The notes: generated by a model from the letters alone, not told the origin. A stretch of DNA of 64,000 nucleotides from JACVRW01 sp963808775 (GCA_963808775.1 CAWEGR010000005.1:434001-498000); one strand, 5' to 3'; numbered from the stretch's first letter, positions 1 to 9,273 are shown. A program made the numbers and translations.

Positions 1-2
1 GC

Positions 3-1061
3 GGGCTGCACAGCCTCCCGACGCCGCGGCTCGGGGGAATCGCAGTGCTCATCGGGGTCGCTGCGGCGGCCGTGCTCTACCTGCCCCACACCGACGTGAC
101 CTGGGCCATCGTCGCGGGCGCGGCCACGATCACCCTCGTCGGCGCGGCCGACGACATCCTCGAGCTCGGCTTCGAGGTCAAGCTGGCGGGCCAGATCCTC
201 GCGGCGCTGATCCCGGTCGTGAGCGGCGTTCGCGTCGAGACGTTCACGCTGCCGTTCATCGGCCACGTCGACCTCGGCGTGTTCGCATATCCGGCGACCG
301 TGATCGCAATCGTCGCCGTGATGAACATGGTCAACTTCATCGACGGCGTGGACGGCCTCGCCGCCGGCGTGTGCACGATCGCGGCCATCACGCTCGGGAT
401 CGTGGCCCTGTCGCTCGACCGCGAGGTGGCGGGAATTCTCGCGGCGATCACGGCGGGCGCGTCGCTCGGCTACCTGCGCCACGGCTTCCATCCCGCCTCG
501 ATCTTCCTCGGCGACTCCGGCTCGAACCTGCTCGGCTACCTGCTGGCGGTGATAGCCGTGCAGGGCGCCCTGAAGACGAATGCCGTGGTGGCGCTTGTGT
601 TCCCGCTCGTGGTGCTGGCCGTGCCGATCCTCGACTCGGGCTTCGTGATCGCGAAGCGGATCAAGTACAGACGCCCCGTCTACGAAGCCGACCGCACGCA
701 CTTCCACCACCGCTTCGCGAACATCGGCTTCTCGCAGCGCCGGACGGTCGTCTACCTGTACCTGTGGACCACCTCGCTGGCCCTCCTCGCGCTCGCGCTG
801 CGCTTCGTCCCGTACTCCGAGGACGACGGCACCCTGCACGCCGGCTGGACGGTCGTGATCCTCGGCTTCGCGGCCCTGGCGCTCGCGTCGTCCGTCTACC
901 TCGTGGTCGTGCTCGAGATCCTCAAGTTCCGCCGCTTCCGCGAGCGCGAGATCAAGCGCCAGGTCGAGACGGGCGAGATCCCGTCGCTCAGCCCGGAGGA
1001 GATCGAGGCCGAGATCGAGCGCGAGGTCGGCACGGGCGAGTTCGAAGCTCTGCGCGACTGA
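3..1061 (+). CDS. WecA/TagO-family undecaprenyl-phosphate sugar-1-phosphate transferase (5' truncated by window)
   Basis: Polytopic membrane enzyme of the MraY/WecA/TagO family. It transfers a sugar-1-phosphate (usually GlcNAc-1-P) from a UDP-sugar to undecaprenyl phosphate and so starts wall or surface glycan synthesis at the inner face of the membrane. The reading frame is open from base 3. A GTG lies at 45, but the residues before it (LPTPRLGGIA) are the conserved family N-terminal motif, so the real start is outside the window. Other family motifs are NFIDGVDGLAAG, GDSGSNLLGYLL and the cytoplasmic HFHHR-type motif in RTHFHHRFANIGFSQRR. About ten hydrophobic segments are followed by a charged cytoplasmic tail. 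It converges with the radical SAM gene, 10 bp between stops. The exact sugar cannot be read from sequence. The surface-polysaccharide genes later in the window would be plausible users of its product. Confidence 0.9.
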   Translation, partial: GLHSLPTPRLGGIAVLIGVAAAAVLYLPHTDVTWAIVAGAATITLVGAADDILELGFEVKLAGQILAALIPVVSGVRVETFTLPFIGHVDLGVFAYPATVIAIVAVMNMVNFIDGVDGLAAGVCTIAAITLGIVALSLDREVAGILAAITAGASLGYLRHGFHPASIFLGDSGSNLLGYLLAVIAVQGALKTNAVVALVFPLVVLAVPILDSGFVIAKRIKYRRPVYEADRTHFHHRFANIGFSQRRTVVYLYLWTTSLALLALALRFVPYSEDDGTLHAGWTVVILGFAALALASSVYLVVVLEILKFRRFREREIKRQVETGEIPSLSPEEIEAEIEREVGTGEFEALRD

Positions 1062-1071
1062 CCACCTCCCC

Positions 1072-2103
1072 TCAGAAGAGCGACCCCTGCGCCGGCGGCC
1101 GCGGCTCGGGCTCGGCGAACGTGCCGCGCTCGCGGCGCCGCTCGAAGGCGGCCGCGGTCTGGCGGAACTCGCTCGGGGTGACGCGCCGCCCCCTGCGGGT
1201 GAGGGCGGCGATCCGCTCGCGCTCCGCGCTCGGCGCGTAGGCGCCGCGCGCGTAGAGGCGCTCGTAGCGGGGCACGAGATCCGGCCGGTAGGAGCGCAGC
1301 CAGTCCATGAAGATGTCGCGCACCTCGCCGCGCAGATGCAGGCAGATGCCGCCGATCGTCACGGCGCCGGCCTCGCCGCACAGCTCGAGGATCTCCTCGA
1401 CCTGCTCGGGAGCGTCGTTGATGCCGGGCATCAGGGGAGCGACCAGCACGCCGCACGGAATCCCCTGCCGGTTGAGCTCGGCGACCGCCTCGATCCGCTT
1501 GCGCGGGTGCGGCGTGTGCGGCTCGCTCGCGCGCCACGCCTTCTCATCGAGCGTCGGGATCGACAGGTTCGCCGCGAAGCCGCCGGCCGCGTGCATCTCC
1601 TTCATCAGCTCGATGTCGCGCAGGAGCAGCGGCGACTTCGTGAGCACGGACGACGGCGTGCGGGAGTCGCGCATCGCCTCCCAGATGCCGGGCATGAGCC
1701 TGTAGCGGCCCTCGACCCACTGGTACGGATCGGTGTTCGTCCCGAGCGCGACGTGCTCGTGCTTCCACGACGGCCGCATCAGCTCCGCGCGGGCGACCTC
1801 GGGGACGTTGACCTTGACGACGATCTCCTTTTCGAAGTCCTCGCGCGCGTTGAAGTCGAGGTAGGTGTGGGTGGGGCGAGCGAAGCAGTAGAGGCATCCA
1901 TGACTGCATCCTCTGTACGGATTGATCGTCCAGCGGAACGGCACCTGCGACATCTCCGGGACGCGGTTCAGGGCCGACTTCGCGCGCACCTCGTAGAAGC
2001 GGGTGTCGAGCGCCTCGGGGGCGTCGAAGCGGCGGACCGTCGCCGGTTCGCGGTAGCCCGGGAGCGAGGCGTCGGCGTCGATCTTGAGGTTGTCCCAGCG
2101 CAC
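1072..2103 (-). CDS. Rv2578c-family radical SAM protein
   Basis: Cytosolic radical SAM protein of the Rv2578c family (SPL/MoaA-like). The 4Fe-4S motif CSHGCLYC (CxxxCxxC) lies about 60 residues from the N-terminus and is followed by FARPTHTYLDFN and GTNTDPYQ, both family hallmarks. The reaction is unknown. The start is set at the GTG giving VRWDNLKID, which matches the MRW start I recall for the mycobacterial homologue. An in-frame GTG at 2121 would fit a leaderless mRNA from the TA element at 2131-2140 and is a real alternative. It is divergent from an HhH-GPD base-excision repair-like gene, and a perfect CGAAC-N4-GTTCG SOS box lies between them. From memory, Rv2578c is among the DNA-damage-inducible genes of Mycobacterium tuberculosis, which fits. 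Product length is 343 aa. Confidence 0.85.
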   Translation of the reverse strand: MRWDNLKIDADASLPGYREPATVRRFDAPEALDTRFYEVRAKSALNRVPEMSQVPFRWTINPYRGCSHGCLYCFARPTHTYLDFNAREDFEKEIVVKVNVPEVARAELMRPSWKHEHVALGTNTDPYQWVEGRYRLMPGIWEAMRDSRTPSSVLTKSPLLLRDIELMKEMHAAGGFAANLSIPTLDEKAWRASEPHTPHPRKRIEAVAELNRQGIPCGVLVAPLMPGINDAPEQVEEILELCGEAGAVTIGGICLHLRGEVRDIFMDWLRSYRPDLVPRYERLYARGAYAPSAERERIAALTRRGRRVTPSEFRQTAAAFERRRERGTFAEPEPRPPAQGSLF

Positions 2104-2116
2104 GAACACATGTTCG
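2103..2116. promoter_or_regulatory. LexA-type SOS box
   Basis: CGAACACATGTTCG has both half-sites perfect (CGAAC and GTTCG, spacer ACAT). It matches the Gram-positive/actinobacterial LexA operator consensus CGAAC-N4-GTTCG. It lies in the gap of a divergent pair that both look repair-related, overlapping the likely -35 region of the rightward gene and the start region of the leftward gene. LexA itself is not in the window, so regulation is inferred. Confidence 0.75.
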
Positions 2117-2130
2117 CACACGGGGAAGAC

Positions 2131-2140
2131 GGAGTAGCAT
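2131..2140. promoter_or_regulatory. candidate shared divergent -10 region (GGAGTAGCAT)
   Basis: Rightward TAGCAT ends 8 nt before the ATG at 2149. Leftward TACTCC ends 9 nt before an in-frame GTG at 2121. The two elements share one central TA. The leftward match is weak. Confidence 0.35.
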
Positions 2141-2148
2141 GCCCGGCC

Positions 2149-2700
2149 ATGCCCGAGCGCCTCTATTTCACCGAGAACGACGAGGCCAACGCCCTGATCG
2201 CGCAGGACCCGATGGCGCTGCTCGTCGGGTTCGAGCTCGACCAGCGCGTGACGGTCATGAAGGCCTTCGAGGGGCCCCTGCTGATCAAGCAGCGGCTCGG
2301 ATCGCTCGACGTGGACGCATTGGCTGACACGGATCTCGAACCCCTCTTCCGCGAGCGGCCCGTGGTCCACCGCTACCCGAAGACGATGGCCCGCCGCGTC
2401 CAGGAGCTCGCCGCGCACGTCCGCGAGCACTACGGCGGCGACCCGTCGCGCATCTGGACGGACGCGTCGACCGCCGACGAGCTGCGCGCGAACATCGGCG
2501 GCCTGCCGGGCTTCGGCGAGATGAAGGTCAAGTCGATGGGCGCGGTGCTCGCCAAGCGCTTCGGGATCGAGACCGCCGAGGAGCTCGTCCCATGGCACCC
2601 GACGCTCGGCGACGTCGACTCGCCCGAGGCGCTCGTCCACTACCAGGAGCAGAAGAGCATCCACAAGGCCGAGTGGTCGAAGGCGCAGGCGCCGGCCTGA
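2149..2700 (+). CDS. HhH-GPD-type base excision DNA repair protein (TIGR03252-like)
   Basis: 183-residue protein of the small actinobacterial HhH-GPD family, related to endonuclease III/AlkA-type DNA glycosylases. The middle of the protein has the helix-hairpin-helix stretch GGLPGFGEMKVKSMGAVLAK, and the N-terminal part (FTENDEANALIAQDPMALLVG) is typical of the family. The HhH-GPD fold binds DNA, and family members are thought to excise damaged bases, but the substrate of this subgroup is not known. A second in-frame Met upstream does not exist. An ATG at 2139 is in another frame. The start sits 8 nt after a TAGCAT -10-like element, with no clear Shine-Dalgarno, consistent with a leaderless mRNA. 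It shares an SOS box with the divergent radical SAM gene. Confidence 0.85.
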   Translation: MPERLYFTENDEANALIAQDPMALLVGFELDQRVTVMKAFEGPLLIKQRLGSLDVDALADTDLEPLFRERPVVHRYPKTMARRVQELAAHVREHYGGDPSRIWTDASTADELRANIGGLPGFGEMKVKSMGAVLAKRFGIETAEELVPWHPTLGDVDSPEALVHYQEQKSIHKAEWSKAQAPA

Positions 2701-2767
2701 GCACGCTTCGGCGAAGCGCGCCGCGGGCGGGAGCAGGGTCCGGGCCCACCGGATTCGTCAGCCGGCT

Positions 2768-2977
2768 GACGATCAGAACTACATCTACGTCCAGCTCGAG
2801 TTCGACACCGTCGAGAGGCGGAGGCCTTCAAGAGCTTCCTCGAGACGAACGTGTGGAGCTCGCCCGGGTGCTCACCGCATCGAGGCCTAGGCGCTCTCGG
2901 CGAGCATTCCTGTGCTGGGCCCGCAGACGTGCCCGATCCAGGAATGCTTCGGCGGCGGCGGCGGCTCGAACCGGCTA
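2768..2977 (+). pseudogene. decayed small conserved protein (frameshifted remnant)
   Basis: No intact frame exists here, but fragments of one small acidic actinobacterial hypothetical protein can be read across frames. From 2771 the frame gives DQNYIYVQLEFDTVE. A one-base deletion near 2815 shifts it, then EAFKSFLETNVWSSPG follows. A further disruption precedes LGPQTCPIQE at about 2915. I see no convincing start codon or 5' end. The order and content look like one ancestral gene of roughly 80-110 codons with at least two frameshifts and a missing N-terminus. Function is unknown. Some of the indels could be assembly errors, as elsewhere in this window, but the missing start and altered middle favour real decay. 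Confidence 0.5.
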
Positions 2978-3400
2978 GGCGCTCTCGCCGAAGGCCGTCA
3001 CCACGACGCTGCGCGCGCCGCCGTGGTCGCGGTGCTCGCACAGGTAGATCCCCTGCCAGGTGCCGAGCGCAAGCCGTCCGCTCGCGACGGGCAGGACGAG
3101 CGAGCTGCCCGTGAGCGACGCCTTGATGTGCGCGGGCATGTCGTCCGGCCCCTCGAGCGTGTGGGCGAAGTAGCCGGCGCCGTCCGGGACCGCCCTGTCG
3201 AACCAGGCGCGGAAGTCACGCCGCACGTCCGGGGACGCGTTTTCGTTCAGCGTCAGCGAGGCCGAGGTGTGCTGCATGAAGACCGTGGCGAGGCCCACCT
3301 GGAGCGACTCGAGCTCCGGGACGCCGTCCACGATCTCGCGGGTGACGAGGTGGAATCCGCGCGGTCGCGCCGCGAGCTCGATCCGCTTCTGGATCCACAT
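2975..3400 (-). CDS. yjbQ: YjbQ/UPF0047 family protein
   Basis: Single-domain 141-residue protein matching the YjbQ (UPF0047) family almost end to end. Conserved blocks visible are HTSASLTLNENASPDVRRDF in the middle and TWQGIYLCEHRDHGG near the C-terminus, whose His, Glu and Asp residues form the family's putative active site. Members are annotated as secondary thiamine-phosphate synthase-like because some complement thiE mutants, but the physiological reaction is unsettled. The protein should be cytosolic and trimeric by analogy. The ATG start at 3400 gives MWIQKRIEL, the usual family N-terminus. It is divergent from the HD-GYP gene. No thiamine genes are nearby. Confidence 0.9.
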   Translation of the reverse strand: MWIQKRIELAARPRGFHLVTREIVDGVPELESLQVGLATVFMQHTSASLTLNENASPDVRRDFRAWFDRAVPDGAGYFAHTLEGPDDMPAHIKASLTGSSLVLPVASGRLALGTWQGIYLCEHRDHGGARSVVVTAFGESA

Positions 3401-3462
3401 GGAGCCAGGTCATTGTGCCGGACTTCAAGAAGTTGCCTGCATCCACCGATATTTGCCTGCAG

Positions 3463-4701
3463 ATGGGGACCCTCGAGCTCCTCGGGCTCTTGCTGCCTAC
3501 CGCCGGCGCCGTCGGGCTGGCCTATATCGCGCTGCGCCAAGCGGCGCTCGTTCGCGACCTCAAGGACCGGATCGCGGTCTCGAGTCACGCCGACACGCTC
3601 ACCGGGCTGATCAACCGCGACTCCTTCGAGGACCTGCTCGAGAAGGAGGTGGAGCGCTCGCGGCGCCACGGCCGCACTGTCTCCGTGGTCGTCGGCCGCG
3701 TCGATCGCCTCGCCCTCCTCGTCGAGCGCGATGGCGATGGAGCGCGCAACGCTGCGCTCTGCGAGATCGCGCGCGACCTCGAGCGCTGGAAGCGGCGCTG
3801 CGACGTCGCGGCCCGCATCGGCGCGGAGGAGTTCGCGCTGCTGCTCCCCGAGGCGGACGAGCAGGGCGCCCAGATCATGGCCGAGCGCCTGCGCCGGGCC
3901 GCCCATCGCGGCTCCGCGCGCGCTCACACGCCGCTCACCTTCAGCTTCGGCGTGGCAACGCACCCGAGCCACGGCGTCGACGCGCACGCGCTGATGCGCG
4001 CGGCCGACCGGGCGCTCGCGGTGGCCGTCGAGCTCGGCCGCGACCGCACGGTGGTCGCGGCGCCGGAGGCGGCTTCCGCGGTCTCGCTCGCGAACGGCGC
4101 GCCCGCCGAGCTCCAGCTCGCCACGGTGATCGCCCTCGCCGAGGCTCTCGACATCCGCGACACCGGCACGGCGAAGCACTCGCACATGGTCGGCCGCTAC
4201 GCCGAGCTGATGGCGCAGGAGCTCGGCCTCGAGCCCGATCGCGTCGAGCGCGTCCGGCTCGCCGGCATCCTGCACGACGTCGGCAAGATCGGCGTCTCGG
4301 ACGCCGTGCTCTCGAAGCCCGGCCCGCTCTCGGCCGACGAGTGGGTCGAGATGAAGACCCATCCGGAGATCGCCGCGCGCCTGCTCACGCGGGCCGAGTT
4401 CGACGACGTGCGCGGCTGGATCCTCGCCCACCACGAGCGCCCGGACGGATGCGGCTACCCCTTCGGGCTGAGCGGCAACGCCATCCCGCTCGAGGCGCGC
4501 GTGCTCGCGGTCGCCGACGCCTTCGAGGCGATGACCTCCGACCGCGTCTACCGCAAGGCCCTCGGCGAGGAGGGGGCGCGCGCCGAACTGCGCGCCGGCG
4601 CCGGTACGCAGTTCGACCCCACCGTGGTGGAGGCGCTGTTGAGCGCGCTCGAGGAGCAGGTCGAGGACGAGGCCGAGGACGCCTCGGTCGCCGCGGGCTG
4701 A
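3463..4701 (+). CDS. membrane-anchored degenerate GGDEF + HD-GYP domain protein
   Basis: 412-residue c-di-GMP signalling protein. Residues 1-25 form a hydrophobic anchor. Residues about 40-195 are a GGDEF fold (starts DTLTGLINRDSFEDLL) whose signature is RIGAEEF instead of GGDEF and whose metal/nucleotide-binding loop is not recognisable, so diguanylate cyclase activity is doubtful. Residues about 220-390 are an HD-GYP phosphodiesterase with all hallmarks: KHSHMVGRYAE, ILHDVGKIG, HHERPDGCGYP and VLAVADAFEAMTSDR. It probably degrades c-di-GMP, with the GGDEF fold acting as a sensor. I chose the ATG at 3463 because TATTTG ends 7 nt before it and it begins at the membrane helix. A GTG at 3415 with GGAG 10 nt upstream would add 16 residues. 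Confidence 0.85.
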   Translation: MGTLELLGLLLPTAGAVGLAYIALRQAALVRDLKDRIAVSSHADTLTGLINRDSFEDLLEKEVERSRRHGRTVSVVVGRVDRLALLVERDGDGARNAALCEIARDLERWKRRCDVAARIGAEEFALLLPEADEQGAQIMAERLRRAAHRGSARAHTPLTFSFGVATHPSHGVDAHALMRAADRALAVAVELGRDRTVVAAPEAASAVSLANGAPAELQLATVIALAEALDIRDTGTAKHSHMVGRYAELMAQELGLEPDRVERVRLAGILHDVGKIGVSDAVLSKPGPLSADEWVEMKTHPEIAARLLTRAEFDDVRGWILAHHERPDGCGYPFGLSGNAIPLEARVLAVADAFEAMTSDRVYRKALGEEGARAELRAGAGTQFDPTVVEALLSALEEQVEDEAEDASVAAG

Positions 4702-4717
4702 GGCCCTCACGGCAACT

Positions 4718-4738
4718 GTCACAAAGTAGTCACAAAGT
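4718..4738 (+). promoter_or_regulatory. 11-bp-period direct repeat upstream of the ATP synthase operon
   Basis: GTCACAAAGT occurs at 4718-4727 and again at 4729-4738, an exact 11-bp (one helical turn) repeat. OmpR/PhoB-family response regulators bind this kind of direct repeat, and GTCACA resembles the half-site reported for MtrA. It overlaps the expected -35 position of the promoter whose -10-like TACCCT is at 4751-4756. The regulator's identity is inference. Confidence 0.45.
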
Positions 4739-4750
4739 CCCTCGCTCATG

Positions 4751-4756
4751 TACCCT
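4751..4756 (+). promoter_or_regulatory. putative -10 element of the atp operon (TACCCT)
   Basis: Only good TANNNT hexamer between the stop at 4701 and the first operon gene at 4862. It lies 12 bp after the direct repeat and would give a leader of about 100 nt. The rest of the 160-bp gap shows no further structure I can name. Confidence 0.35.
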
Positions 4757-4861
4757 GCCTGCCCCCGGGTATGGAGCGACCAGAGCCGCTCGACGGGCGC
4801 CCTCCCATCCGCTCCCCCGGCAGACTCCTTGACGACGCACGCTCTGAAAGCATCCGACCCC

Positions 4862-5224
4862 ATGCCGCTGCGCGTCTTGCGCTACGCGGACTTCATCGTC
4901 CTCGCCTTGGCGCTGCCCATCTTCGTCGCGGCGGGCCTGCCCCTGCTGGGCTGGGCGGGCGCGGCGTTCGGGTGGCTTCTGCAGCGGGCCGTCAACGCGG
5001 GCATCCTGAGCCGCGCCAAGGCGGCTGACGATCCGCGCACGGTTGCCGGCCTCATGACCGGCTCGATGATCGCCCGCGGCTGGATCGTCGCCGGATCGAT
5101 CTTCGTGGTCGGCCTGATCGAGCGCGAGGCGGGCCTCACCGCGGCGATCCTCACGATCACGCTGTTCACGATCTACTTCACGACGCAGATGCTCACGCGT
5201 CCGTTCGAGGAGCCGAGGGCGTGA
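4862..5224 (+). CDS. small membrane protein at the head of the ATP synthase operon (AtpI-position)
   Basis: 120-residue protein with four predicted membrane segments (IVLALALPIFVAAGLPLLGW, a second within the first half, then WIVAGSIFVVGLIE and AAILTITLFTIYF). It occupies the place of AtpI, the small assembly/Mg-uptake-associated protein that often leads atp operons, but I cannot show sequence homology to AtpI. The frame is open upstream to 4748, yet the region before 4862 is proline/serine-rich and not membrane-like, so MPLRVLRYADF is taken as the start. Its stop overlaps the GTG of atpB (GTGA), indicating translational coupling. A role in Fo assembly is inferred from position. Confidence 0.7.
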   Translation: MPLRVLRYADFIVLALALPIFVAAGLPLLGWAGAAFGWLLQRAVNAGILSRAKAADDPRTVAGLMTGSMIARGWIVAGSIFVVGLIEREAGLTAAILTITLFTIYFTTQMLTRPFEEPRA

Positions 5225-6173
5225 GCACCGCCGCGGCGAGCAAGCCGGCCGAGACCGGCAACGGCGGCGGCCTCTCGACGAGGGCCAAGGTCTTCATCTT
5301 CATCGGGATCTACCTGCTCGTCGCGATCCTGCTCTACGTCATCTTCGGATCCGACGGCAAGAACGAAGAGTTCAAGCCGCAGGACGAGTTCAAGCTCGAC
5401 GCGTGGATCGAGATCAAGATCGCCGGCATCGACATGTCGTTCAACAAGGCCGTGCTCTACCTGCTGATCGGATGCATCCTCACGATCGGGACCATGGTCT
5501 GGATCGCGCGGCGGATGACGGAGCGGGCGCCCAATCGGACCCAGACGATCATGGAGGGCGCCTACGACCTGACCTACACGCAGATCGCCAAGAACAACAT
5601 GCCCGCTGCGGCGGCCGCCAAGTGGTTCCCGTTCGTGGCGACGCTCTTCTTCTTCATCTGGTTCTCGAACATGCTCGGGTATATCCCGCTGCCGGTGAAC
5701 GATCACGAGACGATCGACATCTTCGGATCGCGATCCCCTCGTTCGCGCTCTACGCGGCGACCGCCAATCTCTCGGTCCCGCTCGTCCTGACGCTGACCGT
5801 GTTCGTGCTCTACCAGATCGAGGGCATACGCCGGCACGGCTTCCTTCCGTATGTGAAGGGCTGGCTGCCCGCCGGCGTCGAGGGGGCGGCCGCGGTGCCG
5901 ATCTTCTTCATCGAGGTGATCTCGCAGTTCATGCGGATCATCTCGCTGTCGGTGCGACTGTTCGCGAACATCCTGGCCGGCCACCTCCTGATCCTCTTCA
6001 TGGGCGGTGGGCTCGCCGTGCTCCTCGGCATCACGGCGCTGGGCTGGATCACGCTTCCGATCGCAATCGCATTCTTCCTGCTCGAGGTGGGGCTGATCGC
6101 CACCCTGCAGGCCTTCATCTTCGCGACGCTCACATCCATCTACTTCGGCGAGGCAAGCGCCGGAGGCCACTAA
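5221..6173 (+). CDS. atpB: ATP synthase Fo subunit a, interrupted by a one-base deletion
   Basis: Fo subunit a forms the proton half-channels next to the c-ring. The first frame runs from GTG 5221 through a membrane segment, NMLGYIPLPV and IDIFG, then loses homology at about 5727. The next frame (IAIPSFALYAATANLSVPL) resumes immediately and contains the essential arginine helix SLSVRLFANILAGH before ending EASAGGH at 6173. One missing base after cttcgg at 5721-5726 explains the shift, and adding it gives a normal 317-residue protein. There is no slippery heptamer, so programmed frameshifting is unlikely. Because the subunit is essential and the rest of the operon is intact, I read this as a sequencing or assembly error. 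The long N-terminal extension with acidic residues is unusual but in frame. Confidence 0.85.
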
Positions 6174-6182
6174 GGAGGACCC

Positions 6183-6449
6183 ATGGACTTGGCAGTGCTT
6201 CTCCCAATCGCCCAGGCGGCCGACCCGACCGACGGGCTCAAGGCGATCGCGCTCGGCGTCGGCGCCGGCCTCGGCACGATCGGCCCGGGCATCGGCGTCG
6301 GGTACATCTTCGGCAAGGTGATCGAGTCGGTCACCCGTCAGCCCGAGATGCGCGACGAGATCACGAGCATCCAGTGGCTCGGCTTCGCCCTCACCGAGGC
6401 GATCGTCTTCTACGCGTTCATCTTCGGCCTGATCGCCTTCTTCCTCTAG
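6183..6449 (+). CDS. atpE: ATP synthase Fo subunit c
   Basis: 88-residue hairpin proteolipid that forms the rotating c-ring. Helix 1 is glycine-rich (GVGAGLGTIGPGIGVGYIFG), followed by the polar RQP loop at residues 52-54 that contacts gamma/epsilon, and helix 2 with the proton-carrying Glu72 in ALTEAIVFY. Residues 1-20 (MDLAVLLPIAQAADPTDGLK) are longer than in most c subunits and look like a cleavable or membrane-inserting leader. A strong AAGGAGG Shine-Dalgarno sits 4 nt before the ATG, the best in the operon and consistent with the need for many c copies. No Na-binding signature was noted, so it is presumed to be H+-coupled. Confidence 0.95.
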   Translation: MDLAVLLPIAQAADPTDGLKAIALGVGAGLGTIGPGIGVGYIFGKVIESVTRQPEMRDEITSIQWLGFALTEAIVFYAFIFGLIAFFL

Positions 6450-6459
6450 GCCTCTGACG

Positions 6460-7059
6460 ATGGACCTGATCGGCGACATCGCGAGCCTCGTCTTCCTCGC
6501 CCAGGCGGAGGGCGGCCACGGGGCCGAGGAGGAGGGCGGCTCGTTCCTCGTCAGCCCAGGTCTCGGGCTGATGATCTGGACGCTGCTCGCGTTCGGCACC
6601 ACGCTGTTCCTCCTCAACAAGCTCGCCTTCCCGCGCATCGCCGAGGCGCTCGACAAGCGGCGCCAGGCGATCGAGGACTCGATCGCGTCCGCCGAGCGCT
6701 CGAAGCAGGAGGCCGATGAGCTGCTGTCCGAGTACCGCGCCCGCCTGAAGGAGGCGCGCGAGCAGGCCGAGGACATCACGGCCCGCGCGCGCAAGGCGGC
6801 CGACTCGCTTCAGGACGACGCCAAGGCCGACGCGACGAAGCAGCGCGAGGAGCTGATGGCCTCCGCGCGCCGCGACATCGAGGCGGAGACGCGCCGCTCG
6901 CTCGACGAGATCCGCAAGGAGGTCGCGAACCTCACGGTGGTCGCGACCGAGAAGGTCACGCGCAAGTCGCTCACCCCCGACGACCACCGCCGCCTGATCG
7001 AGGACGCCCTCAAGGAGGTCGACTTCTCGGCGCTCGGCGGCGAGGAGCGCCAGAACTAG
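6460..7059 (+). CDS. atpF: ATP synthase Fo subunit b
   Basis: 199-residue peripheral-stalk subunit. After an acidic N-terminal stretch there is one membrane helix (LGLMIWTLLAFGTTLFLLNKLAF, about residues 31-53) followed by a long, highly charged coiled coil (ALDKRRQAIEDSIASAERSK onward) and a C-terminal region that should contact delta. Length and layout are normal for b of the Actinobacteria. Its stop directly abuts the atpH start with no gap, so the two are translationally coupled and made in matched amounts. Confidence 0.95.
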   Translation: MDLIGDIASLVFLAQAEGGHGAEEEGGSFLVSPGLGLMIWTLLAFGTTLFLLNKLAFPRIAEALDKRRQAIEDSIASAERSKQEADELLSEYRARLKEAREQAEDITARARKAADSLQDDAKADATKQREELMASARRDIEAETRRSLDEIRKEVANLTVVATEKVTRKSLTPDDHRRLIEDALKEVDFSALGGEERQN

Positions 7060-7590
7060 ATGGAAGAGATCGCCGAGGTCTATTCGCGTGCGCTGTTCGA
7101 GGCGGCCCGGGACTCGGGCTCGCTCGACCGCGTGCACGACGAGCTCGGCGAGTTCGCGGATGCGCTCGACACCGACCGCAACCTCCAGGTCTTCCTGTTC
7201 AGCCCCTACTTCTCCTCGGAGGAGAAGAAGAAGGGCGTGCGCAGCATCGTCTCGGACGCCGACGAGCAGGTGCTCAACTTCCTCGAGCTGCTTGCCGAGC
7301 GCCATCGCATGCCCGCCCTGTTCCGCATCCGGCGTGAGTTCGACGCGATGTGGGCGGAGGAGAACAAGCTTCTGCCGGTGACGGTCACGAGCGCCGTCGA
7401 GCTCGACGAGGGGATCGTCCAGGAGCTCGGCCGCGAGATCGAGGAGCAGACCGGCCGCAGGGTCGAGCTGTCCTCGAGCGTCGACCCGGACGTGCTCGGG
7501 GGCCTGCGCCTCCAGGTCGGGAACATGGTCCTCGACGCCACCGTGCGAAACAGACTCGAACAGCTACGCAAGACGGTCGCGAAGGCCTAA
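7060..7590 (+). CDS. atpH: ATP synthase F1 subunit delta
   Basis: 176-residue delta (OSCP) subunit linking the peripheral stalk to the top of F1. The N-terminal six-helix domain starts IAEVYSRALFEAARDSGSLD, a typical opening. The C-terminal region contains SSVDPDVLGGLRLQVGNMVLD, the conserved delta signature that ends in the G-G-hydrophobic motif. Length is normal and the ATG immediately follows the atpF stop. It is followed after 12 nt, containing AAGGAGAG, by atpA. Confidence 0.95.
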   Translation: MEEIAEVYSRALFEAARDSGSLDRVHDELGEFADALDTDRNLQVFLFSPYFSSEEKKKGVRSIVSDADEQVLNFLELLAERHRMPALFRIRREFDAMWAEENKLLPVTVTSAVELDEGIVQELGREIEEQTGRRVELSSSVDPDVLGGLRLQVGNMVLDATVRNRLEQLRKTVAKA

Positions 7591-7602
7591 GGAGAGACGG
7601 AA

Positions 7603-9273
<1,671 letters not shown>

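Noticed and set aside
3433..3461. Direct repeat TTGCCTGCA at 3433 and 3453
   Set aside because: Only two short copies at 20-bp spacing, one overlapping the likely -10. Not enough to call a regulatory site.
4748..4861. Longer N-terminus (38 more codons) for the first atp-operon gene
   Set aside because: The added residues are Pro/Ser-rich and not conserved-looking. The membrane protein clearly begins MPLRVLRYADF, and the region contains the likely promoter.
5715..5735. Programmed ribosomal frameshift in atpB
   Set aside because: No X-XXY-YYZ slippery heptamer, no adjacent hairpin, and no precedent known to me for atpB. An assembly error fits better.
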